64,000 nucleotides of DNA from Platerodrilus igneus. Lineage: Eukaryota > Arthropoda > Insecta > Coleoptera > Lycidae. The stretch lies in NCBI GenBank assembly GCA_036346225.1, contig JARFIW010001104.1, positions 6,474,001 to 6,538,000 of the forward strand. Reading direction: 5' to 3'. A program made the translations under genes and the position numbers. Of the stretch, positions 26,868 to 38,500 are shown one piece after another; within the stretch, counting starts at the first letter, position 1; each line of letters starts with the position of its first letter. The notes under the pieces were generated by a model. It made no database searches, had not been told where the DNA came from, and saw only the letters and a list, made by a program, of their open reading frames with translations.

Positions 26868-28902
26868 TATAGTGGTTTTAAAAGGTTAAAAGAAAATTTA
26901 AACGAAGCAATTTCAAAACACCCTGTATAAAGAAACAATCAAAATTTACGGGCGAAATTTATTCCAGTTAATTCATTTTTAAGTAACAAGTATTAATCAA
27001 ATTTTACAAATAATAATTAAAATTTAATAGCTTTGCAAAAGAAATAAAATGTTAGAAGCCAATGCCATTAATTTATTAATTTAATTGAATTTACTTAAAC
27101 GGCAAGTGACTTATAATATGCATCGAAGCGTGTAAAGGTCAATAACACCAAGGTGAGACGCGTTGCTAACAAACAAATATATCAGTAGGGTTGAAATACG
27201 GTGAAATCCAACTCTTAGAATTGTATTTAAAACGTTCGTTACGATTGAACACCTGCGTGGTTTGGAAATGTCAAGTTCTAATTATTTTGTGTAGATAAAC
27301 ATGAAGATTCTACGTATATTGTAAACGGTCGCATGCGTTTGTAGTAAATACTAACGAGGGGTTATTTAAATCACGTAAGAAGTCCACGTGGGTTTATATA
27401 GCATATGGTCTGGAATATCGAGTTTTTACCACTCAAACCAAGTTAAAAAGAGACGTAGAAAACGCATGAGCAGGAGACAACGATAGTATAGGAGATTTGT
27501 AGGACGTCAGTAAATATACGATGGGTCGATATCGTTAGTTTGACTTGAAACAAACACGAGGATAGTGTAGCGTAGTTTTCTGAAAATATCATAACGACGT
27601 GCTGAAATTCGCGGAATTAGATATTGGTTGAGTGCAAAATTGTAAGAAGTATTATTTTTAATGAAGGGTTATGCGTTAGGAGGGATGGAGAGGTTGCATT
27701 TGAAGTATATAAATACTCTAAAAAGGTAACACGCTCTCTCTTCTCTTTTAACTTCGTGTCCTTAATATTTTGATCGCTTCAAACGACGTATGAAAGTTAA
27801 CACGAGTTGTAAGTATTATAAAATCATTTAAATTATAATGCATAGTGGTAGCCTCTTAATTAGTACGCGGTTAGTGTGCCGAGATTACATTTTTTTAATT
27901 GAGGTATCACCTATAATTTTTGACCAACTCGTGTCGGGACATTAAGTAACGTGGTTTGAAGTAACTAATTGTAAAAGACGTATGTTTAAATTGGATTTGA
28001 AATTGGGTTACACCGTGGAGGCGGCGTTAGCCGTTTAACTTAGATGGAGTTCGTCTAGTAACAGCGAGAAACGGCCTGCAGACCAGATAGAAGAAATACA
28101 TGGCATCGTCCACGGAGCGGAGATCGTCTAGAAATTTCCAGGTATCGATTTGAAATTGTGATTCTTATAAACTGTGAATATTGGGTGACGTGTGAGAGTG
28201 ATTTTGAAGGTGTCGTGGATTATTTGCGTATTGAACATAATACGAGTAAATAACTTTATTATGGTATTTAACTAGAAATTTGAAGGTGTCTTTAAAGCTT
28301 TTAACGTTCCATCAGAAGGTGAAATTTTTGTGAAGAGTACATGGCTTGTTGTAAGAGTATGCAAAGTAGAAGGGCATACATTATGCATAATTAACTGGGT
28401 TATCATGAGCTCACCATACTCCAGAGTTTACTTAGATAAAAAAAAATTATAAGGAAGGAATGAGAAAGAAGGTATTATTCAAGGCCCATTTACTCCGGGT
28501 ACATTTTATGTGTCTGATAATTTAAAATAAAAAATTTATAGGACATTACAAAATAGGGTTTACTGAAGTGTAATGTGATCAATGAAATATGGACAATATT
28601 GAATTTCATATGTAAATAGTAATAAATAAAAGATTGTATGTTGGTTGTATTTTGTGGTTTTATTGGGAGTGTGCGTGAATGATAGAATATGAAAGTGAAT
28701 ATAGATATCCAAAAGGAGGTCCAACTGAGCTAGCCGAAAGCAGTTGAAGAAGGCCATTCAACCAAGGAAGAGAGGAAAACGGGTAAGAAATATTTTTTTT
28801 GTATTATTTAATTTTTGAATTTTCAAGTTTTAAAAATTTTATCAAATTTTCAAAAATATATTTGTTGGTGAGGATTTTACCCGAGTTCCACGGCAAATCT
28901 TA
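26868..28902 (+). mobile_element. LTR-like sequence D (plus orientation)
   Basis: About 2.03 kb, homologous to copy E (30523-32628) in opposite orientation. Matched landmarks in the same internal order: CACCCTGTATA near 26925, TTAATTCATTT near 26970, GAGCTCACCATACTCCA near 28410, a GAGCTAGCC block near 28725, and GGGTAAGAAAT near 28785. It is followed at once by a primer-binding-site-like sequence. TATA-like GGGTTTATATAGC sits near 27392. No coding region is seen. The left border is approximate. Confidence 0.6.
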
Positions 28903-28926
28903 TGACGGCCCAACGTTGGGGCTCGA
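28903..28926 (+). promoter_or_regulatory. tRNA-Lys-type primer-binding site after D
   Basis: GCCCAACGTTGGGGCTCGA, preceded by TGACG, is complementary to the 3' end of eukaryotic tRNA-Lys (whose end reads TTCGAGCCCCACGTTGGGCGCCA-like, in parts) with a few mismatches. Its place directly after a long terminal-type repeat fits the minus-strand primer site of an LTR retroelement. Confidence 0.6.
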
Positions 28927-28968
28927 ATGTTTTTGAGAGAGTACTAAGTTTACCCAAGAAACACGGTA

Positions 28969-28978
<10 letters not shown>

Positions 28979-29018
<40 letters not shown>
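28979..29018. repeat. (TA)n microsatellite
   Basis: About 20 TA units after the leader of D. Confidence 0.95.
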
Positions 29019-29019
<1 letters not shown>

Positions 29020-29791
29020 CATGAATACAATAATTTGCATTTTCACATTTGTATACTTTAATTCCAAGAACAGTTTATTTCAGTTAATCTTCTTTGTTCA
29101 TTACTTTGTAATAAATTACTTTATTAACGCGGAAACCTCAGCATCCTATTCGGTTCATTTTTAGTGACTCTTTTCCATTGTTACTTTGTAACTACCACAT
29201 TCATGAGGAAACCTCAATCTCCTGTTTTGTACACAATTACTTTATCAAGTATCCGTTGATCCAAGAAAACCTTGGATAACGTTACGGCTTGGCGTTTCAC
29301 GCGGTCCACCATATCACAAGGACTTCCTGAGTTACAGTTCTGGGATTCCATCTTTACCCTCGAATGTCCGCCCAGACGACTATATATTGGGGAGCCAACC
29401 TTCAGGCCAGTAGTAGTAGTCCGAAGTGCCTAGTAGTGGAAACCAGTCAGAAGAGACCACTCCGGTTCAAGCTCGAATTCATCAAACTCAATCAGTACGC
29501 CCCATCTTATCATTACGCAGCTTCAAGAGATCATGTAAGTCCAATTTTAGAGTTTACTAACTTAATGATATGCCTTTAATGTAATTCTGCTTCTAACTTT
29601 AATGTATTAGAATAAAGTGACTATGTACCGAACATCTTATAATTAACGCCGATTCAGTAGTGTGTCTAGAACTCGTATGGTTAGCATTATTGCTCGATCC
29701 CCAGGTTCTAAGGAACCTGAGTTAAATACCACCTAACGCTCTACCTCAACTACGCCTCTAAACTCATGAGCAATGGTATTAAAGTGTATTT

Positions 29792-29793
<2 letters not shown>
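29019..29793. other. No gene recognised
   Basis: Bases 29090-29260 contain two degenerate ~100-bp copies sharing TTACTTTGTAA and GGAAACCTCA. Bases 29270-29490 are less AT-rich and contain TATATATTGGGG, but no convincing gene; the 71-codon frame at 29364-29579 matches nothing I know. Confidence 0.45.

Positions 29794-29833
<40 letters not shown>
29794..29833. repeat. (TA)n microsatellite, left of the palindrome
   Basis: About 20 TA units; probably the tail of the minus-oriented tRNA-headed unit. Confidence 0.95.
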
Positions 29834-29836
<3 letters not shown>

Positions 29837-29976
29837 GAGAAGAATAATCCACATTTGGAATGCAAATGAATGCTTAATATATTAATAGTTATTAAGATGA
29901 AATGAAAACCCAACTTTGTATTTAAAGTTGAATTACCATTTCAAATCGAACTAGTAATTGAAAACCACTAAAAGAA

Positions 29977-30050
29977 CGGCTACAGCAGGATTTGAACCTG
30001 CAACCTCTGATTCTCCGGATCAGTGCTCTAACCAATTGAGCTATCTAGCC
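29977..30050 (-). tRNA. tRNA-like sequence, left arm (likely pseudo/SINE head)
   Basis: Identical to the copy at 30263-30336 but on the minus strand; see that entry for the fold. Its outward-pointing body and TA tail suggest that it is the head of a SINE unit. Confidence 0.6.
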
Positions 30051-30262
30051 TAATTGTTTAGATGATGTTATACTTAATACTACTGAAGTTTGGCCCTTGT
30101 TAATGATTTTCAATTACGTCTTGCATTTAAGGAAATTGAATCTAGTTATATACATAATTCATGTACTAATAACTTGATCATCCCATTTTTTGCAACGTTC
30201 GGAATAATACAAACATGGGCCAAGCTTCAGTAGTATTAAGTATAACATCATCTAAACAATTA

Positions 30263-30336
30263 GGCTAGATAGCTCAATTGGTTAGAGCACTGATCCGGAG
30301 AATCAGAGGTTGCAGGTTCAAATCCTGCTGTAGCCG
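30263..30336 (+). tRNA. tRNA-like sequence, right arm (likely pseudo/SINE head)
   Basis: 74 nt that fold as a cloverleaf: acceptor GGCTAGA/TGTAGCC with one G-G mismatch, D arm GCTC/GAGC, anticodon stem CTGAT/ATCAG with the 7-nt loop CCGGAGA, T arm GCAGG/CCTGC with loop TTCAAAT. Good A box (TAGCTCAATTGGTTAGAGC) and B box (GGTTCAAATCC). The anticodon position would read GGA, but position 33 is C instead of the near-universal T, and the short variable loop does not suit a serine tRNA. I therefore think it is a tRNA-derived SINE promoter, not a decoding tRNA. Confidence 0.65.
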
Positions 30337-30425
30337 TTCTTTTAGTGGTTTTCAATTACTAGTTCGATTTGAAATGGTAATTCAACTTTAAATACAAAGT
30401 TGGGGTTTCATTTCATCTTAATAAC

Positions 30426-30426
<1 letters not shown>

Positions 30427-30468
<42 letters not shown>
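30427..30468. repeat. (TA)n microsatellite, right of the palindrome
   Basis: About 20 TA units joining the right-hand unit to the leader of copy E. Confidence 0.95.
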
Positions 30469-30469
<1 letters not shown>

Positions 30470-30498
30470 CCGTAGATTCAGGAACGATGCTTTTCAAA

Positions 30499-30522
30499 TC
30501 GAGCCCCAGCGTTGGGCCGTCA
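30499..30522 (-). promoter_or_regulatory. tRNA-Lys-type primer-binding site before E
   Basis: The complement reads TGACGGCCCAACGCTGGGGC then TCGA. It differs from the D site by one base and lies on the opposite strand, facing D. Confidence 0.6.
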
Positions 30523-32628
30523 TAAAATTGCCGTGGTAGTCGGGGACCATCTCTAGATTCTCTATTAAATTTCGTGCCCCACCTGGGTCAACATAAAAGT
30601 TTTCAAAAAAAAATAAAAATTTCTTACCCCTCTTAATGAGATCGCCTTCGAATTCCTTCAGCTTCCCTGGCTAGCTCAGCTGTGCCTCTTCTCGAATACC
30701 TAAATTTACAAACATATCTCTTTCACACTCGCACACCATTCAATAAAACTACCAAATAATACCAACCACATACAAACTTTTATTTACACTTATTAACAGA
30801 TAAATTATATTCACATGTGTTAAAACAGTTTGATACAATAATTATAAAACTCAAATTATGGTATGTTTTTAAAGTCCTTGATTTTTCTAATGATTTTTAA
30901 ACAAATTCAATGAGATATGAGTAGATGGACCGCCCCACATGTTACCCTAAATCGACTTCACATTGGAGTATGGTGAGCTCATTATAACCCAGTTCAGTTT
31001 GTATATGCCTTTTAAACCTTGCATAAATTATAGTCAAAATTTACAGACCCGTTTACCCTTTACAATTCAATTTTTATCCTGACAAAATTTTGGATGTTCT
31101 AAATACACCCTTTTTCAATATTTAAACCTCAGTAAATTGTCCAGTACATGTATTTTTACAATAAGTTTTTACAACCATAAATATGCCAAATAATATGCCA
31201 AAGAAATCAACCACACAGCACAAAATTTCACAACTGTTTATAAAACAACAGAAATTTCAAATAAATTACCTGGAGAATTCTTCAGGCTTCCTTCCCGTCG
31301 GAGATGAGTGCCAGAAAACCCGTCGGCGTTGTTTCGATTTACTGTGCTGCTCAGCGGATCCACAGGCATCTAACATCTGCAACATCAGCCAGCTATGCGC
31401 CTCGTCTCACAGTATCATTCCATATATCATGCATACAAACTCGACTACCTGTGGTGCTTACCCCTATATAACATGCTTCCATTTAATGATTTTTGTGTTG
31501 TAGTAGCCGGACCTTTATTGATTTAATACGCACTACTCGTACTTCACGTCAATAATTAAAGGTCCGCTACTACTGTTTTCTACTTGCAACCACTATATTT
31601 ACGGTAACATAATCACATACATAAAATACTCACAGAAAGCTTTACTGTTATGGTGGTCTGAATCGGCATTCAGCACTTTATCGAAGTAAAGGAAAATAGA
31701 AAAGAAGAGAACGTTAATAACCTAGGTTGGGTATTTATATTTTCTTAAACCCCCCTAGTTGACGCGCTTCCTTCGAAAGGCTTATTTTAAAAACGAATTC
31801 TACAAATTTTGAATATAACCGCCTCTAAATTCGTACAATTTGTTCCGTCCTACGTGCCGTATACCCCGAATTCGCTTTCAACCTTTGCGTGTGCGTACGT
31901 TTGGAAAACTGTCTGCTTTCAACCAATGACAAAATTCTCTGCCGTCACAAACTCCGCCTAAGTTCTATTTATCTCTGTTCTAAGCATGTTTGTTGTCTCG
32001 TTCAAAACCCCACTTGAGTTACAGAAAATCGATACTGGTGACATCCAATCTCAACTCCACGTGTATATTGTACATGCATTTCTATTCCTTGCTTGCTTTA
32101 TATCTGTCTCTATCTGTTGTATATAACCGATTGTGCACTTCCCTCGCTCCTTAACATGTTTGTTACCCTAGTTGTTTATACCAAACTATGAAATCCTATC
32201 TTAACATACACTCGACTTCTTTGAACGTAACCTTTTAAAAAGCAAGTGTTTATGTTAATTATCGACCGTTTGAACATAACAATTCCTAGACTTTCTACTT
32301 CTTCGTATCTGATAAAACTGACGTTGGCTTTTACAACGAATCCATTATTGATTTTCTTACACAACATGTTCCCTTTTGCTTATATGTGTTGAATTAAAAT
32401 AACTTATGGTTAATTATGCATATCCTTGAACTTCTATTTGCTTTGAATCTTTCTTCCTTCCTGTGATCCTAACGTTTCAATTATTAAATATAAAAATACT
32501 CTAATATTCGTCCGCTTTCACTAAATGAATTAAATTAATTTTTCGCGTAAATAATTTGCTCTTTTCTATATACAGGGTTGTTGAAATGTTATTGTTTCAC
32601 ACTGATTTACCCCTTTGAATCCACAACA
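30523..32628 (-). mobile_element. LTR-like sequence E (minus orientation)
   Basis: About 2.1 kb, the inverted relative of D. On the minus strand it starts TGTTGTGGATTCAAAGG at 32628 and ends ...GGCAATTTTA before the primer site. It starts with TG, as LTRs do. Frames such as 31183-31503 on the plus strand are not recognisable as genes. Its TG end is only 10 bp (ATATATACAT) from the TG end of copy A. Confidence 0.6.
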
Positions 32629-32638
32629 ATATATACAT

Positions 32639-34130
32639 TGCTATGACAATAGGGTAGTTTAAGGGTAGATTAAGTCATAGGGGTCGTAGAATAAATATAA
32701 ACAACTACTTCAACTTTAAGAAAAGCAAATCGGTCACTCTACATAATGTCAATTAAAAGGCCACTGTATATAAAAGATATGTAATTGTATGTAGGAGAAC
32801 ATAAAGCTGCTTAAGTATAGTTTACAAGTAAAGATAAGATTTTAAAACTCAATAAATTGCATAAAAATTAAATTACCGGAAAACATAGATAAATTGGCAT
32901 TGCAAATATTTAACAATTGCGTCGAAAATATCAACGTAAACGCATCCTAAATAATTCATTATTAGAAAATCGGTACGTGACTAGAGAAGAACACATTTGT
33001 TTAAAAAAATCAACATTCTGTGGAAAACAAATAAACACCAGGCGGTTCAATTATATGATAAATTAACAAACATCGAATACGTGAGTTAATGAAAAGCCAA
33101 AAGTTGGAAATCCTAGGACAATACTGCAATATGCTAAATGCGGACGTTATGAACAGAGCATTCGTCGAAGATTTAAACTAGCAAATTTTTAAAAATTTCG
33201 AGTTCTGCCAGATAAGGAAAAGTACCAGTCTTGATTGTAAACACGCCAATGAAAACTGTTGGAGGAAGGGCTTATATATACGATAGAAACTGAACGACAT
33301 TATAGTCTATATTTAACTGAGCAACAACTATGTTCGAAAGTATTAAAAACTCATGCAATTAGTGAAATAAAAATTAAACAAATGAGATTTAACAGTGCGA
33401 GAATTTTGTGCAACGAAATATAAGCCGATCTATAGACAGACGGCTTCTAATTTTGGTGATATTCTAATTTGGATACATTCTGATTTGGGACGTTTAATTT
33501 TGGTGATATTCTAATTTGGACACATTCCAATTTGGGATGTTTCATATTTTAATTTGGACATATTTTAATTTGGACATATTCTAATTTGGGACGTTTAATT
33601 TTGGATGTACTTTAATTTGGTACGATTTTAATTGGAAGCGATTTATGGGAGGCGATTCTTATATGGGGACGGCATTTTGTTGATGTCTGAATGCAAACAA
33701 AAATATACCAATATGCAAAGCGGACACAGCAAGGGGATGCAGATTATAGACTAGGATGGAACTCCAGAACCCATTCCAGGTTAGCAATTTTTAATACACT
33801 GTATTATTGAAAGACTGTTTTCAATTTAATTTTTGCTATGCATTGTATATTTATAAAAGTCATCAAAAAGGTCAATTAAAAAACAATACGAAAACAGAGG
33901 AAGGTATCTTGGAACGTTTGAACGTACCTGAATGTAATTAAAAGGTATTTTTGCTGGCTTTCAGAAAAGAATAAATCTGATCTTTGTAGATATTTTGTAC
34001 AAAAAAGAAAATTTTGAGTGTTGTAAATATTATCAAATATGATATTGTGTGTTCTAGAATTGCTTTATGTGATTCAATAAGATTTATTCACTAAGCTAGT
34101 CGGGGTAAAATCCTAATTTAACATTTCATA
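32639..34130 (+). mobile_element. LTR-like sequence A (plus orientation)
   Basis: 1.49 kb, closely related along its whole length to copy B (41860-43434): TGCTATGACAATAGGGTAGT start, CACTGTATATAAAA near 32762, GGAGGAAGGGCTTATATATA near 33262, a tandem array at 33440-33620, GGGGATGCAG...GACTAGGATGGAACT near 33745, and AAGCTAGTCGGGGTAAAA before its end. TTATATATA at 33272 with CATTATAGTC about 27 nt downstream is a likely core promoter. The primer site after it is too decayed to read. Confidence 0.65.
33440..33620. repeat. ATTCTAATTTGGACA-type array inside copy A
   Basis: Short units built on TTTAATTTGG(G)ACATATT. A similar array occupies the same place in copy B (42725-42960), so it is part of the element, not a chance microsatellite. 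Confidence 0.8.
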
Positions 34131-34329
34131 TCAAATGGGTGAATAGCACAGCAATAAAAGGAATATCATGTTAACTAATAAAAAATTCTCTAACCTGCGT
34201 TTTCCTTGTTTGTCACTGGAATTGCCCCATATTATCTGTGGTCAGCGCTCCTTGATTGTTACAGCGCGACTTGCTTCACTTGATTGGCCAGAATGATAAC
34301 TTTGAGTATCTTCACGTTTATTTTATATT

Positions 34330-35372
34330 TCCATGTAATAATTTATTTAGACGTATTTTTAGAGGTATTATTTAAATATGCATTTAAAGTATTTATTCCG
34401 GCGTACATTTAAATCTTTATTCGAACCTTTTTTCGGAGCCCTAAATTGTTAAATATTTAAAATAAAGAATTTAATTAATAGTTTACTTTACGTCTAAGCG
34501 TAGAACGCTATTTTTCGTCACACAAATTTGGCATTTTCGATCTTTCACCTTTAATAAATTATTGACTTTTCACTGCTTGTCACTAGTACGTAAATTTTTC
34601 TTTATATCGACGTGATTTGTGCCTTGTTGAGGATACTGTCTATTTTCGAGCTTCCTATCGTATTTATAAGCGCCACCTATGCATGTTTTAATTAGTGCGC
34701 ATAGCGTGTTTATTGATAAACGTTTGTAATTTCCGCCTATCTCTGTAGAACCTTGGTTGACATTTAATATATCATAGTATCTTCTTAAAATTTCCAAATA
34801 TTTCGTTCATTCTGTCACGTATTTTATATTTGTGTCGCTTATAGTCCAAAGCTTACCGTAAAACGAACCGTCCGTTATTAAAAGTATGTTGAATTTCTCC
34901 GCAAATGTAATATTCCTGGTCATGTATTCATATTCTAATAATGACGTATTAGAATGCGTTTACTTATTCATGCGTTGCCATTTTTGAGGATATTCTTAAC
35001 TAGCTAGAATAACAGGTTATTTATCTTTCACGATAATGTATTTATATTAATGCAATTTGTTGCGTTTCAAACCTTATCTTAACTCGTTTCTATTCAATTC
35101 TGGACTTATAAATTTAACTTAAAACATATTATACGACGTACGCATTATTATTTTAGCTAAATAGTGTTTGACTATTGAAAAATAAGCTTCTTTCTTGTGC
35201 ATTAAATTAAATATAATTTATATACAGTGTGCTCGCTATTGACCTTTTGTAAAATAGTCGATTTACTCCTATAATTGATGGAATTATTTCTTTTTCTTAA
35301 CGTTAAAATTACTTACATTTATTCTACAACCCCTATGACTTAATCTACCCTTAAACTACCCTCCTATCATAG

Positions 35373-35374
<2 letters not shown>
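34330..35374 (-). mobile_element. LTR-like sequence F (minus orientation), truncated
   Basis: On the minus strand, from 35374: TGCTATGATAGGAGGGTAGT, then GGGTAGATTAAGTCATAGGG, CACTGTATATAAA, an AAGATAAG..T block, and ATTTGTGYRACGAAAA near 34525-34510. This matches the first kilobase of copies A and B with many differences; the part from the array onwards is not recognisable. Placed after A it forms an inverted pair. The minus-strand frame 34570-34797 lies inside it and is not a known gene. Confidence 0.55.

Positions 35375-35406
<32 letters not shown>
35375..35406. repeat. (TA)n microsatellite
   Basis: About 16 TA units touching the TG end of copy F. Confidence 0.95.
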
Positions 35407-35408
<2 letters not shown>

Positions 35409-38400
35409 ATATGATTAATAGTTATAGCAAGGTCATATTACGTCGTATGATAAATATCTGAATTCATAAATTCGAGAAAATAAGAGAAAGAATCAATTTG
35501 TTAGATATTAAGGTGTTTAGAAAACCTATTTGTAAAACGCTTTGTGTATAAGTATTACTTACGCTTGACGCATAAAACCGTGATTGTTAAAAGAACTTCA
35601 TTCATATAGGATCGTGATTTATATAAAAAATTTAAGATATTTATTTCGTTCGACGCACAAACAAGTGGTGATTCAAATAGTTTTCATTCATGTCAGATAG
35701 TTTATTAAAATATTGTGTTTGCGTAAATGTTATTAAAAGAGTTTTACCTATGCTTTACGTTCTAATACGTAGAAATACTCTAAAAGAACTTACATTAGCA
35801 TTTCAATTGAAAAGGTATTAAATTAAGTTTAGATCAATAAATCAAATAGCATTAAGGTTTAAAAAATGTAGTTAAATGATCCCATGTTCTAGAACGGTGG
35901 AATGTTGAGAAAGGTAAACAAAGCAGTCAATTATTAAATAGCCCAAAGCAGTAGTGAAACAATGAACTTAAAATTCTAGAATAAACAAGATGTTGCTAGC
36001 ATAAATAAATGGCATACCTACATTCTCCCATAAACTCGATTGTGAATATAATACATAGCGAAACGAAGTAAACGTTCGGTAATCTGCTGGACCCGACTAA
36101 AACTAATAACATCTAGAAGGTTTGACTTACAAAAGCCAATCCGAACAGCGATATGGAACAGTGTTAGTCAAATCACCAGCGAGATTATATTATTTGATGT
36201 ACTGACAACACGGTACGTAAGTAATTACCTACACGAAATGTATAATATTTGGCAGAGAGTTATTTAAAAGTATTAAAATAGAATATAGATGATTAAGAAT
36301 AATTGAAACTACCGCAAGATAAAAGTTTCCTTATTGGAATAATAGGAATTGATTTGTTTCTAATTGATAAAAAGATCGCCAATTTGCATGAAAATTAGTC
36401 TCTTAAAACGATTTAAAATAAGATGGAGCATTGAATGGTAGTTATGTTTTGAAAAAGCCATCAACAAGAAGATCTATAACGAAATAATTTAAATCAATTT
36501 GCTTAGATAATTTAAAGGATTTCTAAAGACCCTTTAATTAGATTTAGTTTCAAGGTAAGGCCCATTTAATTTAATTTGAAGGGTTTTTACAAACCTACGC
36601 ACGGGTTTTGTCATTATATAAGGTAAAAACTGAACGTAACTGAATTCAGCTACGTGTATCATGGTTTTTGAGTTGTTAAATTAGATAACTTTGAAAGGAA
36701 ATAAGCGTACATATTTAATATAAGAATGATTTAATTACAAAGTTGTTAAAAAATGATAACCAAATGTTTAAGGTTTGTTTACAATAAATGAGAGAATGAG
36801 ATGTTTTGGACTTTTCATTTCTAATACATTAGATGTGTCAAGAGGAACTGACCAACTATCAGTTTTGTATTTATGTTGGTAGGCGCCAGCAAGAAAAAAG
36901 ATTTTTCCGTATTTTTTTTTTGAAAAATTATTTAGGGGCGGTAGAACAATGTTTGGCGAGCGTCAAAACCTTCGATTTTCGAAAAAAAGGGGCGCCAGTA
37001 GAAAAATAGGTTTTTCTTTTCTTTTTTAAGAATCGTTTGTAATAAAATAATGTCGAATTGGAACGGTATGACACAAGGTTAGAACAACTTGGAACAAGTT
37101 TCAAATTTATAATTTAAAAAAAACGGAATGATAACTTCACACAATATTTCTGAATCATAACCCACTTTAATCCCGTTCTATCACACCCAGTAGTTTCAGC
37201 TTTTTGAATTAATTCTAATAATCGTACACCCACCATTAAAGCATCTAGCTAGTCATATTTATGAAGAAAAATTTCGCTTTTGGATACTAAGTCTTGATTG
37301 TGATACGCTGTTGAACGGATACTAAACATTCCGATAAATATAACCTAAGCATCTCTATGTGCATATTCAGCGAGTAGCAGGTAAACTTAATTAAATTAAA
37401 TTACTACTGCATTAATTTTCCACGCAATTTCATTTAACTGGATCTTTAATTAGGAAGTTTTTGATATAATAAAGGTTTATTCTAGGATATAAAACGCAGA
37501 GGATAAACAGCTTAGGAAAACCGAAACCCAAAAGCATGGGACAGTTGATTGGCTTTATTGCTAGAAGTGTACGTAGAAATGGTGGAAACGTGTTAGGGCT
37601 AACTAAAGATAAGATATTTACTTTTTAAGCTCAACGGTGTTACACTATTTTCAGTATAAACAAATACTTGTATCACTAACATACACCTGTAAAAAAACAT
37701 TTCAAAATTAATAAATGTTTTACACAATTATGAAGAAAAAAGACATTGAAAAGGGTCTCCATTATATTTTGCCCCTTAATCAACCTAAATTTTAAATTAG
37801 TTGGGATAATGAAATAAGGTTCTAACAGATATCTTCTATCAGTATTTTCTTTGAATATTCGTTTTTAACTTCACTTACGGTTTAATTGGAAGTGACAACG
37901 TATTTCCGGATATAGGATAACTTTGTAATTTCAAATGCAAGACCTTGTGTGTTTTTTCATAGTTGAAAAAGTCATTCTCTATTCTGTAACGATGTCAAGC
38001 TTGTCATAGTTACTATAAGCGTTTAAAATGAATATGCGTTATATTAAAAAGCTTACGCAATAATTTAGTGACTACTGAAGTGCTTGAAAACGTCAAATTG
38101 CTTTATTAACAATACTTACGCTCGAGTTATTCTAATAATTATTACTTATGTATTTCTTTCTTCCGTAATGTGTTACGTGTTAAGTAATATGCCTTTCATT
38201 TATTGGATAATCAGTTTCCATTTCCTTATATTTAATAAATCTATAATTATGTGCACTAAAGTAAAGTAATTCTTCTGCTCCCTAGATGCGACCTTAAGTA
38301 GGTTATTTGTATCGCTTAGAACTATTTACTTATATAAATATGTTAAGATACCCTCTGGGATTTTTCTATTATTTTCAGAAATGTTACTGCGAACCCGCTA

Positions 38401-38500
38401 TCAAAATGTCAAGGTTCTTTATTCCAATCGGTTGTAGGACATCAACCAATTCGTATGGCCCAATCCTGAGAGTGATAAATATAGTGTTGAAACGAGTGAG
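35407..38500. other. No gene recognised
   Basis: Very AT-rich. Two related stretches at about 36884 and 36990 (GGCGCCAG followed by A-rich then T-rich tracts) form a ~110-bp local duplication. Small frames at 38084-38269 and 38307-38504 are not convincing. Confidence 0.5.

Larger units (their letters stand above)
29883..30430. repeat. 548-bp palindrome with twin tRNA-like genes
   Basis: Arms 29883-30096 and 30217-30430 (214 bp each) are inverted copies with only about two mismatches. They are separated by a 120-bp unique spacer. Each arm reads, from the spacer outwards: a 46-bp lead, a 74-nt tRNA-like gene, then a SINE-like body with CGATTTGAAATGG, then (TA)n. Confidence 0.9.

Noticed and set aside
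30263..30336. Calling a decoding tRNA-Ser(GGA)
   Set aside because: C at position 33, an acceptor mismatch and a short variable loop do not suit tRNA-Ser; it is better explained as a SINE head.
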